The notes under the pieces were generated by a model. The model was given only the letters and a program-made list of their open reading frames with translations, made no database searches and was not told where the DNA came from. From Microvirga guangxiensis (lineage in GTDB: Bacteria > Pseudomonadota > Alphaproteobacteria > Rhizobiales > Beijerinckiaceae): 64,000 nucleotides of DNA. Positions within the stretch are counted from its first letter, which is position 1. Every line of letters begins with the position of its first letter. Position numbers and translations under genes: made by a program. Location: positions 434,001 through 498,000 of the forward strand of contig NZ_FMVJ01000003.1 in NCBI RefSeq assembly GCF_900102135.1, read 5' to 3'. Positions 1 through 8,223 of the stretch are shown piece after piece.

Positions 1-1211
1 CAGATGCTTACAGCTATTCAGGAGGCCTCAACCGAGCCAATCAGGGCATTCTTGAATTCGTCGAGATGTTCAAGGCCCCGATCAAGATGCTTCATCCACT
101 CCTGACGGCGACGCAGGAAGGAAATTATGTAGGGACGGAGAATATCGGCTCCATCCCATTCACCGGAATCATCTTGGCGCATTCCAACGAAGCCGAGTGG
201 CAGAGCTTCAAATCAAATAAAAACAACGAGGCGTTCATTGATCGCATTTATGTGATCAAGGTTCCCTACTGCTTGCGGGTCACCGAAGAGCAGAAAATCT
301 ACGAGAAGCTGATCCGCAGCTCTGAACTCGCGAATGCCCCATGTGCCCCCGCTACGCTGGAGATGCTGGCAAGGTTCTCGGTTCTGTCGCGCTTGCGCGC
401 TCATGAGAACTCCAACTTCTACTCGAAGATGCGGGTCTACGATGGCGAGAGTCTTCGCGAGGTCGACCCGCGCGCGCGTAGCCTGCAGGAATATAAGGAC
501 GCGGCCGGTGTAGACGAAGGGATGGACGGAATCTCGACCCGCTTTGCGTTCAAGGTTCTAGCGGCGACCTTCAACCATGACACGATCGAGGTGGCAGCCG
601 ATCCGGTTCACCTCATGTATGTGCTCGAACAATCGCTCCGCCGCGAGCAGCTGCCGCAGGATGTCGAAAGGCGTTATCTCGAGTTCATCAAAGGTGAACT
701 CGCACCGCGATACGCCGACTTCATCGGCCATGAGATCCAGAAGGCCTATCTCGAATCCTATCACGATTATGGTCAGAACCTGTTCGATCGCTATGTGTCC
801 TATGCCGATGCATGGATCGAAGATCAGGACTTCAAGGACCCGGATACGGGCCAGCTTCTCAACCGTGAACTTCTGAACCAGGAACTCACAAAGATCGAGA
901 AGCCGGCCGGAATCGCGAATCCGAAAGACTTCCGTAACGAGGTGGTGAAATTCTCATTGCGAGCGCGGGCCAGCAACAACGGGCGCAATCCCTCCTGGAC
1001 GAGCTATGAGAAGATTCGCGACGTTATCGAGCGACGCATGTTCTCGCAGGTGGAGGAGCTTCTCCCCGTTATCAGCTTCGGCTCGAAGAAGGATAGCGAG
1101 TCCGAAAAGAAGCACGGCGAGTTCGTGAAGAGGATGATGGAGAGAGGCTATACCGAGCGGCAGGTGCGGCGCTTGGTGGAATGGTACATGCGTGTGAAGC
1201 AGGCGGGCTGA
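1..1211 (+). CDS. prkA: PrkA family serine protein kinase, 5'-truncated
   Basis: C-terminal part of the PrkA kinase, an AAA+-like serine kinase acting in stationary-phase and nutrient-stress responses. The reading frame is open from base 3, and the residues before the first internal Met (YSGGLNRANQG and what follows) already match PrkA, so the gene starts outside the window. About 400 residues are present of a protein that is usually near 640-650. The C-terminal end (ERGYTERQVRRLVEWYMRV) is the usual PrkA tail. It is followed after 29 bases by yeaH and then the SpoVR gene, the standard prkA-yeaH-ycgB operon order. The kinase P-loop lies upstream of the window and cannot be checked. Confidence 0.95.
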   Translation, partial: DAYSYSGGLNRANQGILEFVEMFKAPIKMLHPLLTATQEGNYVGTENIGSIPFTGIILAHSNEAEWQSFKSNKNNEAFIDRIYVIKVPYCLRVTEEQKIYEKLIRSSELANAPCAPATLEMLARFSVLSRLRAHENSNFYSKMRVYDGESLREVDPRARSLQEYKDAAGVDEGMDGISTRFAFKVLAATFNHDTIEVAADPVHLMYVLEQSLRREQLPQDVERRYLEFIKGELAPRYADFIGHEIQKAYLESYHDYGQNLFDRYVSYADAWIEDQDFKDPDTGQLLNRELLNQELTKIEKPAGIANPKDFRNEVVKFSLRARASNNGRNPSWTSYEKIRDVIERRMFSQVEELLPVISFGSKKDSESEKKHGEFVKRMMERGYTERQVRRLVEWYMRVKQAG

Positions 1212-1240
1212 CAGAAAGCGGAGGCAGAGCAGGCGTTCCT

Positions 1241-2542
1241 ATGTACATCATCGACAGACGCCTCAATCCCGGCGGCAAGAGTCTTGCCAATCGCCAGCGT
1301 TTTCTTCGCCGTGCCAAAGCGCAAATTCAGCGGGCCGTGCGCCAGACGGCGGGAGAACGCGACATCACCGATCTCGAAAGAGGAGGAGAAGTCACGATTC
1401 CCGCGGATGGTGTGCGGGAGCCCAGCTTCCGCCGCTCAGGCGAAGGTGGCGTGAACGATCACATTCTTCCGGGCAACAAGCGATTTGTCGAAGGCGACAC
1501 AATTGATCGGCCTCCAGGCGGAGGTGGCGGAGGTTCCTCGGCCGGAAACAGCGGCGAGGGGGAGGATGACTTTCGATTCGCCCTGAGCCGTGAGGAATTC
1601 ATCGACCTCTTTCTCGAGGATCTTGAGCTTCCCGATCTCGCCAAGCGACGCTTGGCGACGGTCGAGGTGCAGGGCATGCGGCGAGCTGGCTATTCCGTCA
1701 CTGGATCGCCCGTCAATCTGGCGCTGTTGCGCTCCATGCGAAACGCCCTGTCCCGGCGGATCGCCATGCGGCGCCCGAAACCTGGCGACCTGCTGAAGCT
1801 CGAAGAGGAGATCGCGTTTCTCGAGAAAGATGGTGAAAGCGACAAGCTGCTGGAACTGAGGCAGAAACTGGAGGAGTTGCAGCAGCGGACACGGCGCTTT
1901 CCATACATCGACCCTCTGGATCTCCGCTATCGCCGGTTCGAGCCTGTCTCCCGGCCCGTGGCTCAAGCGGTCATGTTCTGCCTCATGGACGTGTCCGGTT
2001 CCATGACAGAGCATATGAAGGATCTCGCCAAGCGGTTCTACATGCTGCTCTATATTTTCCTGACCCGTCGCTACAAGCACGTAGAGATCGTCTTCATCCG
2101 CCACACTCATGAGGCGAAGGAAGTGGACGAGGACACATTCTTCCATTCTCCGGAAACAGGCGGCACCGTGGTCTCTTCCGCCTTGCGTGAGATGGAACGG
2201 ATTGTCACGGAGCGCTATCCGCCGGAGAACTGGAATATCTATGCCGCACAGGCATCGGACGGAGACAATTCGCCCAATGACGGAGCGACGAGTGCGACCC
2301 TGTTGAGGGATGTGATCCTGCCGGCCTGCCAATACTATGCCTATCTCGAGGTGGGCAGCGATCATGACCGGATGCAGGCAGGGTTCATCAACCATAAGAC
2401 AGCCCTATGGCAGACATATGAGACGCTGCAGGACGATGGCTCCAACATCGCCATGCGCAAGGTCAACCACCGCCGGGAGATCTATCCCGTCTTCCGCGAG
2501 CTGTTTCGCCGCCGCGATGCTGTCGAGGCGAAGATACCATGA
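1241..2542 (+). CDS. yeaH: YeaH/YhbH family protein (DUF444, vWA-like)
   Basis: A 433-residue protein of the YeaH/YhbH family, close to the usual 420-430 residues. The ATG at 1241 is chosen because the family begins MYIIDRRLNPGGKS and a GGAGG lies about 15 bases upstream; an in-frame ATG at 1181 would overlap prkA. A MIDAS-like DVSGSM begins at about residue 250, so the C-terminal half is a von Willebrand A-like fold. A Gly-rich linker (PPGGGGGGSS) sits near residue 90. The family works with PrkA, probably as partner or substrate; its biochemistry is unsettled. The last four bases (ATGA) overlap the next gene, which suggests translational coupling. Confidence 0.93.
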   Translation: MYIIDRRLNPGGKSLANRQRFLRRAKAQIQRAVRQTAGERDITDLERGGEVTIPADGVREPSFRRSGEGGVNDHILPGNKRFVEGDTIDRPPGGGGGGSSAGNSGEGEDDFRFALSREEFIDLFLEDLELPDLAKRRLATVEVQGMRRAGYSVTGSPVNLALLRSMRNALSRRIAMRRPKPGDLLKLEEEIAFLEKDGESDKLLELRQKLEELQQRTRRFPYIDPLDLRYRRFEPVSRPVAQAVMFCLMDVSGSMTEHMKDLAKRFYMLLYIFLTRRYKHVEIVFIRHTHEAKEVDEDTFFHSPETGGTVVSSALREMERIVTERYPPENWNIYAAQASDGDNSPNDGATSATLLRDVILPACQYYAYLEVGSDHDRMQAGFINHKTALWQTYETLQDDGSNIAMRKVNHRREIYPVFRELFRRRDAVEAKIP

Positions 2543-4083
2543 GCTTGATACGGGAAGACATGCTGCTCTTTCATGGAGCGGACTGGGATTTCGGCGCAAT
2601 CCAGCGTGTCTACGACGCCATCGAGAGGATCGCCCTCGGCGAACTGGGGCTTGATGTCTACCCTAATCAGATCGAGGTGATCACGGCTGAGCAGATGCTG
2701 GATGCCTATGCGTCTATCGGCATGCCGCTATTCTACAAGCACTGGTCGTTCGGTAAGCATTTCGCCACGCATGAGTCTGGTTACAGACAGGGCCTTATGG
2801 GCCTGGCCTATGAAATCGTCATCAATTCGAATCCGTGCATCTCCTATGTCATGGAGGAGAACTCGGCGACGATGCAGACTTTGGTGATCGCCCATGCGGC
2901 TTTTGGCCATAACCATTTCTTCAAGAACAATTACCTGTTCAAGGAATGGACTGACGCCGATGGCATCCTCGATTATCTGGAGTTTGCCAAAAGCTACATC
3001 TCCCGTTGCGAGGAGCGCTATGGGCAGAACGCTGTCGAGAAGGTACTCGATGCAGCTCACGCTCTCATGTCGCACGGGGTGCACCGCTATCCGCGCAAGA
3101 AGCGGCCGGATCTTCGCTCGGAAGAGCGGCGAGAGCGCGAACGGCAGATCCACCAGGAGCAGACCTTCAATGATCTATGGCGGACACTTCCCTCCAAGGG
3201 CAAGGCTCCCAAGTCTGCCTTGAGTGACGAACGCCGGCGAGCTCTTCTGGAACTGCCCCAGGAGAACATCCTTTATTTCCTTGAGAAATCCGCGCCCCGC
3301 CTCCAGCCTTGGCAGCGTGAGATCCTGCGTATCGTTCGACAGATTGCGCAGTATTTCTATCCGCAGCGTCAGACCAAAGTCATGAATGAGGGATGCGCGA
3401 CTTATTGCCATTACCGCATCATGACCCGCCTTCATGAGACGAGGCAGATCAGCGACGGAGCCTTTCTGGAATTCCTCCAGTCCCACACCAATGTCACGCG
3501 TCAGCCGGAATACGACGATCCGCATTTTGGCGGCATCAATCCTTACGCTCTAGGTTTCGGAATGATGCAGGACATCGAGCGTATCTGCACGCAGCCGACT
3601 GCCGAGGACCGGGAGTGGTTTCCTGACATTGCAGGCTGCGACGACGCGATGGGCGTTCTGCGCGATGTGTGGACGAATTATCGGGATGAGAGCTTCATCT
3701 CCCAGTTCTTGAGTCCGCAATTGATGCGGCAATGGCGCTTGTTCCACTTGCTGGATGATCCGGATCGGCCCGAGCTGCTTGTCGAAGCCATTCACGACGA
3801 GCGGGGATACCGGCGCGTGCGCCGCGCGCTGTCCCGCCAATACGATGTAGGCTGGAGCGATCCGGACATCCAGGTGGCCGACGTGGATCTTGCCGGCGAC
3901 CGGCGTCTCATTCTTCATCATCATGTCCTCAACCGGAAGCTGCTGCATAAGGACGATGCGCAACGTGTCCTCCAGATGATCGCGAACCTATGGGGCTATG
4001 ATGTCGTGCTCAAAGAGGTGGAAGCCTCGACAGGCGCCATCTTCCAGGAACATGTGTCTCACCCGCATGAGACACTCTTCTGA
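2539..4083 (+). CDS. SpoVR family protein (YcgB-like)
   Basis: A 514-residue SpoVR/YcgB family protein. Typical stretches are YKHWSFGKHF near residue 73, MNEGCATYCHY near 283 and NPYALGF near 334. The family was named from a Bacillus spore-cortex mutant, but in non-sporulating proteobacteria it always travels with prkA and yeaH and is linked to stationary-phase or nitrogen-stress adaptation; no enzymatic activity is established. Its start overlaps the yeaH stop by ATGA, so the three genes are probably one transcript. It is the last gene of the operon, since a 96-base gap follows. Confidence 0.93.
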   Translation: MSLIREDMLLFHGADWDFGAIQRVYDAIERIALGELGLDVYPNQIEVITAEQMLDAYASIGMPLFYKHWSFGKHFATHESGYRQGLMGLAYEIVINSNPCISYVMEENSATMQTLVIAHAAFGHNHFFKNNYLFKEWTDADGILDYLEFAKSYISRCEERYGQNAVEKVLDAAHALMSHGVHRYPRKKRPDLRSEERRERERQIHQEQTFNDLWRTLPSKGKAPKSALSDERRRALLELPQENILYFLEKSAPRLQPWQREILRIVRQIAQYFYPQRQTKVMNEGCATYCHYRIMTRLHETRQISDGAFLEFLQSHTNVTRQPEYDDPHFGGINPYALGFGMMQDIERICTQPTAEDREWFPDIAGCDDAMGVLRDVWTNYRDESFISQFLSPQLMRQWRLFHLLDDPDRPELLVEAIHDERGYRRVRRALSRQYDVGWSDPDIQVADVDLAGDRRLILHHHVLNRKLLHKDDAQRVLQMIANLWGYDVVLKEVEASTGAIFQEHVSHPHETLF

Positions 4084-4179
4084 GTTCTCATGACGTAAAA
4101 AAGCCTACGACTCGTTCCATCATCACTCTCCCAGGGCTTGCCTTGGTTTTAGGGCAGGCTCCCATTGCGGAGAACACCG

Positions 4180-4641
4180 ATGGAACACAAGCCTGTAGAG
4201 ACACTGCGTGGCGTTGCTGAGGTACTTGAGTTCAAGCAAGGTTTCCTGTCCCGGCGTGAGCGTCTTGACCGTTGGGCCGAATTGTTGGAGCGCCAGCCGA
4301 AACGGCGGCTGCGCTCACTGGGCGAAATCGAGTTCACGCCTGAGGAGAAAAGACCTGAGTTAAGGTCCGACGAGTCTCCTATTACTGTAGCTTTCGAGGA
4401 TCCCATTCTGCGGGCAGATGGCCTCAGGGGCGACCGGCTCGGCGACGCCATGGAATACTTCGATTTGTCGGAACGTTCCGCCCATCGGCTTCTGTGTTCC
4501 TGCATGAATGGCTGGAGCATGGAAGCGGAAGTAACTGCCCGGAAAGTGCGCCGCATCGCCAATCCGGATCATCGTCTCATGCTGTTCACATCCGCCGGTC
4601 TCCTGGCAGCAGTACCGGCGGCGCTCTACCTTTTGAGCTGA
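4180..4641 (+). CDS. hypothetical protein with C-terminal membrane segment
   Basis: I do not recognise this 153-residue protein. The ATG at 4180 is preferred over an in-frame TTG at 4165 because a GGAGA lies 8 bases ahead of it. The first 125 residues are charged and helix-prone (VLEFKQGFLSRRERLDRWAE). The protein ends in a hydrophobic stretch of about 19 residues (LMLFTSAGLLAAVPAALYLL), compatible with a C-terminal anchor. It starts 96 bases after the SpoVR gene and is closed by a strong hairpin at 4654-4687, so it may be a separate unit or the tail of the prkA operon. Confidence 0.6.
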   Translation: MEHKPVETLRGVAEVLEFKQGFLSRRERLDRWAELLERQPKRRLRSLGEIEFTPEEKRPELRSDESPITVAFEDPILRADGLRGDRLGDAMEYFDLSERSAHRLLCSCMNGWSMEAEVTARKVRRIANPDHRLMLFTSAGLLAAVPAALYLLS

Positions 4642-4653
4642 AAGACAGAATGA

Positions 4654-4687
4654 CATCGAGCCCTTGAAGTTCTCCAAGGGCTCGATG
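4654..4687 (+). terminator. 13-bp perfect hairpin, terminator-like
   Basis: The arms CATCGAGCCCTTG (4654-4666) and CAAGGGCTCGATG (4675-4687) pair perfectly around an 8-base loop, 12 bases after the stop codon at 4641. There is no T-tract, so it may act as an mRNA 3'-end stabiliser or a Rho-independent-like terminator of reduced strength. Confidence 0.6.
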
Positions 4688-4710
4688 CACTAACCAATGG
4701 AAGATATCGC

Positions 4711-5001
4711 GTGACGGAAGCAAAGCGAAAGATTGGCCTTCCTTGGTATAGTCGAAACGACTACGCCGAAATTCGCAACATGATGGCCGACCGCCATAAT
4801 CTTGCTCCGTCCTACGAGCAATGGCTCGCCGCTGCAGAAAATAATGAAAGTGTCGGCATTCAGGCTGGTTTGGAGATCGAGCGCATCCTGATCGAGCCAT
4901 CATCCTTTTCCCGATGGTGCGCGACCAATGGCCTTGAACCCGACAGCGTGGCTCGCATGCGCTATGTTGCAGAAAGTCAGGCGAAAACAGCCAAGGTCTA
5001 G
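4711..5001 (+). CDS. small conserved-type hypothetical protein
   Basis: A 96-residue soluble protein starting with GTG at 4711; the nearby ATG at 4698 runs into a stop after five codons. The composition is ordinary for this genome (IGLPWYSRNDYAEIRNMM near the start, FSRWCATNGLEPD near residue 68), with no membrane segment, signal peptide or known motif visible. The layout (N-terminal IGLPWY, a central helix with YEQWLAAAE, a C-terminal CATNGLEPD) is like small unnamed proteins seen in many rhizobial genomes, but I cannot assign a function. It stands alone between a hairpin and the convergent BrkB gene. Confidence 0.6.
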   Translation: MTEAKRKIGLPWYSRNDYAEIRNMMADRHNLAPSYEQWLAAAENNESVGIQAGLEIERILIEPSSFSRWCATNGLEPDSVARMRYVAESQAKTAKV

Positions 5002-5218
5002 GGGCTTGTCGAAACGGTTCGGTCGCGTTGCGATCAGTCTGACGTAGCGGTCGCTTTCATGAATGGGCAAGCCTAGACGCATCTTTACCGTAGCGGAGCC
5101 GGCTTCTTGGGTCGCCTCTGTATGTCGCGTTGACTAGCGATTCTGAGGTTTACCGCAAAAGGAGAATTACTGAGGCAACATGAATTTTAGAGGTCCAAAA
5201 TAGCATGCTTAAGGAAAA

Positions 5219-5238
5219 AGGCGCCCCGCAGGGCGCCT
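5219..5238 (-). terminator. rho-independent terminator of the BrkB gene
   Basis: Read on the minus strand the sequence is AGGCGCCC-TGCG-GGGCGCCT followed by TTTTCC: an 8-bp GC stem, a 4-base loop and a T-run. It lies 20 bases after the stop of the minus-strand BrkB gene. Confidence 0.85.
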
Positions 5239-5257
5239 CTCATGATCACCAAGAGGA

Positions 5258-6439
5258 TCAGGCTTTCGCAACGCCGACTGTGTCAGCCATCTTGGCGCCG
5301 CGTGCGCCCATGGGCTGATGTACGCCTTCCGTAGTATCCTTGACCGTCTGATGTTCCATTTCCGCGTTGATCTCAGCACCCAGCAGAACGACGATGCTTG
5401 ATAGCCAGATCCAAGTCATGAAACCAATGACTGCGCCGAGAGAGCCGTAGGTTTCATTATAGCTGCCGAAGTTAGCGACATACCACGAGAAGAGCATCGA
5501 CACAGCGACCCAGAGCACAGCCGCGACGATGCCTCCCGGTGTTACCCAGCGCCACTCCGCTTTGTCCCGGCTTGGGCCGAAGCGATAAATCAGGGACAAT
5601 CCAAGAGTCACGCCGACGAGAAGAACAGGCCAGCGCAGGAGCGATACAAGCCATTCGGTTCCCTCACCCAAGCCAATGAAGTTCAGGACGATCGGCAACA
5701 CGACGATGCCGCCCAGAGCGAAGAGGATGAACAGAATGGCGCCAAATGTGAAAGAAAGAGAAGTCAGGTTCAGGGCGATGAAGCTGCGCTTTTCCTCCTC
5801 GTCGTTCACGATGTTGAGGGCATCGAACACCGCCTTCATGCCGGCATTGGCGCTCCAAAGCGAGAGGCCAAGTCCGAAGATGAAACTGAAGCCTAACGCA
5901 CCCCCTCCTTGCGAAGCGATGCGCGTCACTTGCTCCCCGATAATCTCCAATGCACCGCCAGGTAAGACGCCCGACATCGTATTGAGATGCTCTTGGATCG
6001 TCCCGGGATCGGCAAACAGGCCGTAGATGGAGACCAGGGCGGCGATGGCGGGGAAGATGGCGAGCAGAGCATAGTAAGTGACGCCTGCGGCAACCGAAGT
6101 GACCCTATCCTTGCCGAATTCCTCATAGGTGCGCCAGAGAATGTCCTTCCAGCCCCGAGCGGGAATTTCGGTTGGCGTCTCAGCTTCACGCCCACGGCCG
6201 CCTTCACGTGCTGCAGAATTTGGGTCGGCATGCCGCTTCTCGGTAAATCCCGTGTCCCTTTGCGCCCCAGCCTGGCTTGGGCTCCGCGACCCGGGGTGCC
6301 GTGGAACAGGCGACCGCTGGCGCTCCCCTCCGGCAACCAGCCTGACAAGAGCCCAACCGGCCACAACCGCGGCCATGGTTGCGATCACTGAAGGGGATTG
6401 GGGAGAACCAGATCGCTGAACTGCCGGATTATCTGCCAT
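5258..6439 (-). CDS. YihY/BrkB family inner membrane protein
   Basis: A YihY/BrkB family polytopic membrane protein of about 393 residues. The start at 6439 (MADNPAV) is supported by GGAAGAGG upstream; an ATG at 6460 is also in frame. A first hydrophobic segment (residues 17-36) is followed by a long disordered, Arg/Pro/Glu-rich linker of about 75 residues. Then comes the BrkB core with about six membrane helices and the family hallmarks VAAGVTYYALLAIFPA, SLWSANAGMKAVFDALN and YGSLGAVIGFMTWIWLSS. The linker makes it longer than the typical 290 residues. Originally annotated as tRNA-processing RNase BN by mistake; its real role (envelope, possibly transport) is unknown. Confidence 0.9.
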   Translation of the reverse strand: MADNPAVQRSGSPQSPSVIATMAAVVAGWALVRLVAGGERQRSPVPRHPGSRSPSQAGAQRDTGFTEKRHADPNSAAREGGRGREAETPTEIPARGWKDILWRTYEEFGKDRVTSVAAGVTYYALLAIFPAIAALVSIYGLFADPGTIQEHLNTMSGVLPGGALEIIGEQVTRIASQGGGALGFSFIFGLGLSLWSANAGMKAVFDALNIVNDEEEKRSFIALNLTSLSFTFGAILFILFALGGIVVLPIVLNFIGLGEGTEWLVSLLRWPVLLVGVTLGLSLIYRFGPSRDKAEWRWVTPGGIVAAVLWVAVSMLFSWYVANFGSYNETYGSLGAVIGFMTWIWLSSIVVLLGAEINAEMEHQTVKDTTEGVHQPMGARGAKMADTVGVAKA

Positions 6440-6460
6440 CGGGGACCAAACCTCTTCCAT

Positions 6461-6849
6461 ACGCGCCAGCCGGACAGGCTTGGCTTATGCTTAAACCTCA
6501 TGATGAAGTCGGCGGTTCCACTTATGAAAGATTCTCATGGCTTCTGTTCCATGCCCATCAACGCGGAGCTTGGCCGCAAGAACATCCCTCCTTCGCCGGG
6601 CGACGACCAAGAGGAGTGCTCCATGCAGGGGCTCTGGTTCATCAGAGGGCATCTGAACCCCGCATCCACAAACCAGTGCTCCTCTGCCTGCAGAGGCATC
6701 TCTTTGATGTCACGCCCGATCAAGCCAGGCATCTTTTCCATGACATCAGAATTCCACGCCCAGCTAAGCAGCTAATCGAAGAAAACAGGCCTTTAGCTTA
6801 GTTCCATGATGCTTCGATAATCTGCTGAGTCGGTTCCGTCGGCTAACCT
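6461..6849. other. intergenic stretch without a supported gene
   Basis: 389 bases between the start of the BrkB gene and the end of the shikimate dehydrogenase gene. Short open frames exist on both strands (for example 6398-6775 plus, 6535-6741 minus), but they have no ribosome site, no family resemblance and unusual composition. An 8-bp inverted repeat TGATGTCA/TGACATCA lies between about 6705 and 6750. The BrkB promoter must lie in the first part. Possibly gene debris. Confidence 0.4.
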
Positions 6850-7743
6850 TCACATTCCCTCGAAGTGCTGGGTCATGCGAGCAGCATCCGGCTCAAGGCC
6901 GGTAAAAAGGCGAAAGGCGCCGGCAGCCTGGAATACAGCCATGCCGCCGCCGGACATGGTTCGGCAGCCGCGAGCCCTAGCCTCGCGCAGCAATTGAGTC
7001 TCCAAGGGAAAGTAGACAATGTCAGCGACCCATAAATCAGGGCGCAAGAACTCGGCAGGGAAGGCCATGCCGGGATATTTCTCCATTCCCAGCGGCGTTG
7101 TATTCACGATGCCATCGGCGGTTTTCAAAGCAGCGGGATAGTCCGTTGTTGCGGAAGCGCGGGCCCTGAACCGCTCATGCAAGGAGCGCGCGAGGGTTTG
7201 AGCGCGGTCCTCATGCGTGTCTATGAGGATCACTTCGTCAACACCTAAGGTCAGCAGAGCGTGTGCCACGGCTGCTCCGGCGCCACCTGCTCCGAATTGA
7301 ACTACGCGGTTCTTTTTGACGTCCGGCAGAGCGAGCTTGAAGCTCTCAGCAAATCCCCACCAATCGGTGTTGTGACCGACGCGCTTGCCGTCCTTCAAAA
7401 CGACTGTGTTCACCGCGCCAAGGGCAGCTGCATCGGGCGACAGTTCGTCCAGCAGCGGGATCACCGCCTGCTTGCAGGGATGGGTGATGTTGAGGCCGGA
7501 GAAGCCAAGGCGCTGTGCTGCCGTGAGGATGTCTGGCAAGGCGCTGGCATCGAGATGCATAACCTCGAGGTCTATAAGCTTATAAATATAGCGCAGGCCA
7601 TGCAGCGCTCCTTCGCGCTCATGAAGGAGGGGCGTACGAGACGCCTGGATGCCAGCCCCAACCAAGCCAACCAAAACAGAAGGCCAAGCATAAACCTTCT
7701 GCATAGCGGTTTCCGCTGTAGCCGTTGATGGCACATCGGTCAT
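6850..7743 (-). CDS. quinate/shikimate dehydrogenase, NAD-type, catabolic
   Basis: A 297-residue shikimate/quinate dehydrogenase of the AroE superfamily. It resembles the Corynebacterium QsuD-type catabolic enzyme rather than biosynthetic AroE: the substrate loop reads SRTP (35-38) followed by HEREG. Catalytic Lys91 is in NITHPCKQ and Asp127 in GHNTDWWGF. A Rossmann loop GAGGAGAAVA (151-160) is followed by ILIDTHEDR, where Asp175 at the end of the second strand favours NAD over NADP. It would oxidise quinate to 3-dehydroquinate and shikimate to 3-dehydroshikimate. The start overlaps the dehydroquinase stop by ATGA, fixing it at 7743. It is the last gene of a minus-strand operon behind the TRAP transporter and dehydroquinase. 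Confidence 0.92.
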   Translation of the reverse strand: MTDVPSTATAETAMQKVYAWPSVLVGLVGAGIQASRTPLLHEREGALHGLRYIYKLIDLEVMHLDASALPDILTAAQRLGFSGLNITHPCKQAVIPLLDELSPDAAALGAVNTVVLKDGKRVGHNTDWWGFAESFKLALPDVKKNRVVQFGAGGAGAAVAHALLTLGVDEVILIDTHEDRAQTLARSLHERFRARASATTDYPAALKTADGIVNTTPLGMEKYPGMAFPAEFLRPDLWVADIVYFPLETQLLREARARGCRTMSGGGMAVFQAAGAFRLFTGLEPDAARMTQHFEGM

Positions 7744-8195
7744 CGCTTGGCGCTCGCAGCCGTTTTGTCGATCATGCCGAGCATCGCTTTGACTGCTATC
7801 GGATAGCCATCCGTACCAAGACCTGCAATGACCGCCGTTGCAATGGGTGAGACATAGGACTTGTGATAGATCGGCTCACGCTTGTGAATGTTTGAGATGT
7901 GCAGCTCGATAATAGGGCCTGGAAACATCTTTAAAGCGTCCATGATGGCCATGGATGTAAAAGTGAATGCTGCCGGGTTGATGATGATCCCGCTGCCCTC
8001 ATCGATGGCTTCATGGATCCAATCGATGATCTCATACTCGCGATTGGATTGCCGGAAAACGATAGCATGCCCGGAGGCAGCATCCCGGCACAGTTTTTCA
8101 ACATCGACCAAGGTCGCCCGACCATAAATTTCGGGCTCGCGGGTTCCCAGGCGGTTCAGGTTGGGGCCATTGAGAATGTAGATGGATTTGGTCAT
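7740..8195 (-). CDS. aroQ: type II 3-dehydroquinate dehydratase, divergent
   Basis: A 151-residue type II dehydroquinase, the size of the family. The ATG at 8195 is chosen because MTKSIYILNGPNLNRLG is the canonical N-terminus; longer in-frame extension reads into the TRAP gene. The mobile lid REPEIYG retains the catalytic Tyr and the Arg, and the His of IELHISN is present. However, the usual NPGAYTHTS reads NPAAFTFTS, so the active-site His is Phe, and the usual FRHHSYVS reads IYHKSYVS, so the Arg is lost. In this operon the enzyme would convert 3-dehydroquinate to 3-dehydroshikimate in quinate breakdown. The substitutions mean activity is inferred from the fold and context, not certain. Confidence 0.85.
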   Translation of the reverse strand: MTKSIYILNGPNLNRLGTREPEIYGRATLVDVEKLCRDAASGHAIVFRQSNREYEIIDWIHEAIDEGSGIIINPAAFTFTSMAIMDALKMFPGPIIELHISNIHKREPIYHKSYVSPIATAVIAGLGTDGYPIAVKAMLGMIDKTAASAKR

Positions 8196-8223
8196 CGCTA
8201 TGCATTTCTGGGATGTGAAGATG

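Noticed and set aside
1436..2395. 319-codon minus-strand frame over yeaH
   Set aside because: Antisense to a well-recognised gene with intact MIDAS; no start signal or homology pattern.
6379..6801. Plus-strand open frames after the BrkB start
   Set aside because: They overlap the BrkB coding region or promoter and look like random translation; nothing recognisable.
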